Of a stretch of 64,000 bases of DNA, positions 62,428 through 64,000 are shown in pieces; position 1 is the first letter of the stretch, and the number at the start of each line of letters is the position of its first letter. The DNA is from Callaeas wilsoni (taxonomy: Eukaryota > Chordata > Aves > Passeriformes > Callaeidae). Made by a program: the position numbers and the translations under genes. Where the stretch lies: positions 1 to 64,000 of the forward strand of contig VWPU01004913.1 in the NCBI GenBank assembly GCA_013398955.1, given 5' to 3'. The notes under the pieces were generated by a model. The model had not been told where the DNA came from. It did not search any database and was given only the letters and a program-made list of their open reading frames with translations.

Positions 62428-62470
62428 CAAAGTTTCCCATTGATTTCAGGGCATTTGGATTACAATCTTT
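62428..62470. repeat. Dispersed palindromic relic (sauropsid type)
   Basis: AGTTTCCCATTGATTTCAGG and GCATTTGGATTACAATC follow 'agttcccattgacttcaatgggctttggatcaggccc'. Confidence 0.5.
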
Positions 62471-62753
62471 TGCAAGAAGCACCATTGATTACTGAAATAG
62501 CCTCAGCCACATGAAACCCCTGAGAAATTTAGTTCACTATGCTGTAGCTATTTCTGCCACTACTTCTACCTTAGCTGTCTGTCTCAGGCTGATCTATTTT
62601 AAATAATTATTTCTCTCTGGAACTTTAAAGGCTTGAGTCATCCAAGATGATGAATTTTCAGGGAAAGCTCCTTTTCCACCTCCTCCCCCCAACCCCCACA
62701 TTACAGCACTGTGGAGGCCTTGTACATGAAACTTCGCTCCTCTATTAGAAGAA

Positions 62754-62786
62754 CTTGAAATTTGACAGTGGCTTGAAATTTGACAG
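62754..62786. repeat. Short tandem duplication (18-bp unit)
   Basis: CTTGAAATTTGACAGTGG is followed directly by CTTGAAATTTGACAG, giving 15 identical bases in the second copy. A small local duplication immediately left of a CR1 insertion. Confidence 0.9.
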
Positions 62787-62846
62787 TTTGAAAATGGCTT
62801 TTCAAACAGACATATACTTTCACATCTTTGAAAGCCAATATATACC

Positions 62847-63803
62847 ACAGAATCATAGAATAAGCTGAGTCGGATACCCACAAGGATCATGGAGTCCAAC
62901 TCCTGGCCCTGCACAGCACCATCCCCAAGAGTCACATCATGTGCCCGAGAGCATTGTCCAAACACTTCTTGGATCCTACCAGGCTTGGGGCTGTGACCAG
63001 TTTCCTGGGGAGCTTGTTCCAGTGCCCAACCACCTTCTGCCTCTGGCTGAAGAAGCTAATACCTAAACTAAACCTCCCCTAAACTTCCTCTGACACAACT
63101 TCATGCCATTTCGTCAGGCCCTGTCACTGGGTACCACACAGAAGAGATCATTGTCTGCCCCTGTTTCTTTTCACGAGGAATGAGGTCTCCCCTCACTCTC
63201 CCCTTCTCCAGGCTGAACAGAACAAGTGACCTCGGCCACTCCTCACTCGGTTTCCCCTCAAGGTCCTTCACTATCTTTGTTTCCCTCCTTTGGACACTCT
63301 CTAAGAGCTTAATGTATTTTTTACATTGTGTCACCCAAAATTGCCTCCAGAACTCGAGGTGAGGCCGCCCCAGTGCAGAGCAGAGCAGGACAATCCCCTC
63401 CCTTGCCCGGCTGGCGATGCTGTCCCTGATGCCCCCCAGGACACGGGTGGCCCTCCTAGCTGCCAGGGCACTGCTGACTCGTGTTCAACTTTCCAAAGAC
63501 CAGGACCCCCAGGTTCTTTTCTCTGGCACCGCTTTCCAGTGTGTCATTCCCCAGTCTGTCCATGCATCCAGGGTTGCCCCATTCCAGGTGCAGAATCCAG
63601 AACTTTCCCTTGTTTAACTTCGTATGGTTGGTGATTGCCCAGTCCTCTGATTTGTTGAGGTCCCTCTGCAGGGCCTCCTTGCCCTTGAGGGAGCCAACAG
63701 CTCCTCCCAGTTTTGTATCATCTGCAAACTTGCTTAGTATTCCTTATAGTTCTGCATCCAAGTCATTTATGACAATTTTGAAGAGCACGGGGCCTAAGAA
63801 AGA
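62847..63803 (-). mobile_element. CR1 LINE, long 5'-truncated copy
   Basis: The left edge (CAGAATCATAGAATAAGCTG) is the reversed CR1 tail. It is followed by the 3' untranslated block (GGATCATGGAGTCCAACTCC, TGGCCCTGCACAGCACC) and ORF2 back to about 63803, where similarity ends abruptly at GAGCACGGGGCC. The subfamily differs from the copy at 34061: its tail block reads 'aactcctggccctgcacag'. At about 957 bp it is the longest element in the window. Confidence 0.93.
63060..63803 (-). pseudogene. CR1 ORF2 remnant with reverse-transcriptase FADD motif
   Basis: The minus strand encodes the second half of the CR1 reverse transcriptase. The palm motif FADD is at 63717-63728, followed by TKLGGAV, an 'ALQRDLNK' helix, and the WAITN and WILHL segments. 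After a frame shift upstream of the in-frame TAG at 63456-63458, reading resumes with [11 protein letters not shown], then the [20 protein letters not shown] block and [16 protein letters not shown] (63101-63334). In a working element this enzyme copies CR1 RNA into DNA at the insertion site. Here the endonuclease, fingers and first catalytic Asp are missing, and shifts and stops break the frame. Confidence 0.85.
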
Positions 63804-64000
63804 TCTAGGTTTCCATGAACAAAATTGCCTGAGACACTCTTACTATTTAGGATATGGCAGCCCCGAGCTGACCAGGGCTGATCTAGACTGCAACTGGGTC
63901 AGTGCACAGACATCTGAGAACTGCAAAACTCACCTCTGCTGAGAAGAGAGTGAGGGTAAATCAGGAATGAATCAAAAAGTGAAAAACACATATTCACATA
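63804..64000. other. Unique sequence at window end
   Basis: Nothing recognised after the CR1 boundary. Confidence 0.5.

Noticed and set aside
62681..62697. Minus-strand G-quadruplex
   Set aside because: Only two clean runs of three or more G; the remaining runs are GG pairs.
1..64000. tRNA, rRNA, CRISPR array or bacterial defence system
   Set aside because: No cloverleaf with a proper B-box, no regular direct-repeat/spacer pattern and no prokaryotic gene organisation were seen.

Overview
This window looks like non-coding DNA from a bird nuclear genome. The evidence is its repeats. It holds several CR1 LINE copies whose 3' ends carry the avian octamer-type tail (ATTCTATG-like), and a 568-bp solo LTR of a type that is very widespread in birds (TG...CA ends, ERVL-like). 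It also holds decayed MIR-like SINEs and short palindromic relics of a kind seen across birds, crocodiles and turtles. I saw no operon, bacterial promoter, tRNA, rRNA or CRISPR array. No open frame longer than 223 codons exists, and apart from the CR1 reverse-transcriptase remnants no frame resembles a protein I recognise. The simplest reading is an intergenic stretch or a very long intron.

Layout. 1-11.7 kb: unique sequence with a (GA)n run, a TTA-rich run, A-rich tracts and an unusual 109-bp inverted repeat (8464-8572). 11.7-13.2 kb: a G-quadruplex motif, a compact 21-pair hairpin (12372-12420) and two CR1 3' tails. 13.2-32 kb: mostly unique sequence, including an AT-rich block (16861-17830), twin 12-bp palindromes (18477-18511), a perfect 2 x 31-bp tandem duplication (22162-22223) and X-box-like sites. 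32.3-34.9 kb: a repeat cluster with a CR1 tail, an ancient turtle/crocodile-style CR1 relic and a younger CR1 with a readable ORF2 end. 35-50 kb: unique sequence with MIR relics, hairpins, a CpG-rich spot and three stretches that look like candidate regulatory DNA. 50-56 kb: a GC-rich patch, the solo LTR, another CR1 and more relics. 56-64 kb: MIR and palindromic relics, then a long CR1 copy that still shows the reverse-transcriptase FADD motif.

No genes are seen to work together here. What can be read is a history of insertions of different ages, plus unique stretches whose clustered motifs make them candidates for conserved enhancers. All regulatory calls are motif-level inference without alignment. 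I found no convincing new biological system; the best leads for a second look are the hairpin at 12372-12420, the inverted repeat at 8464-8572 and the twin palindromes at 18477-18511.
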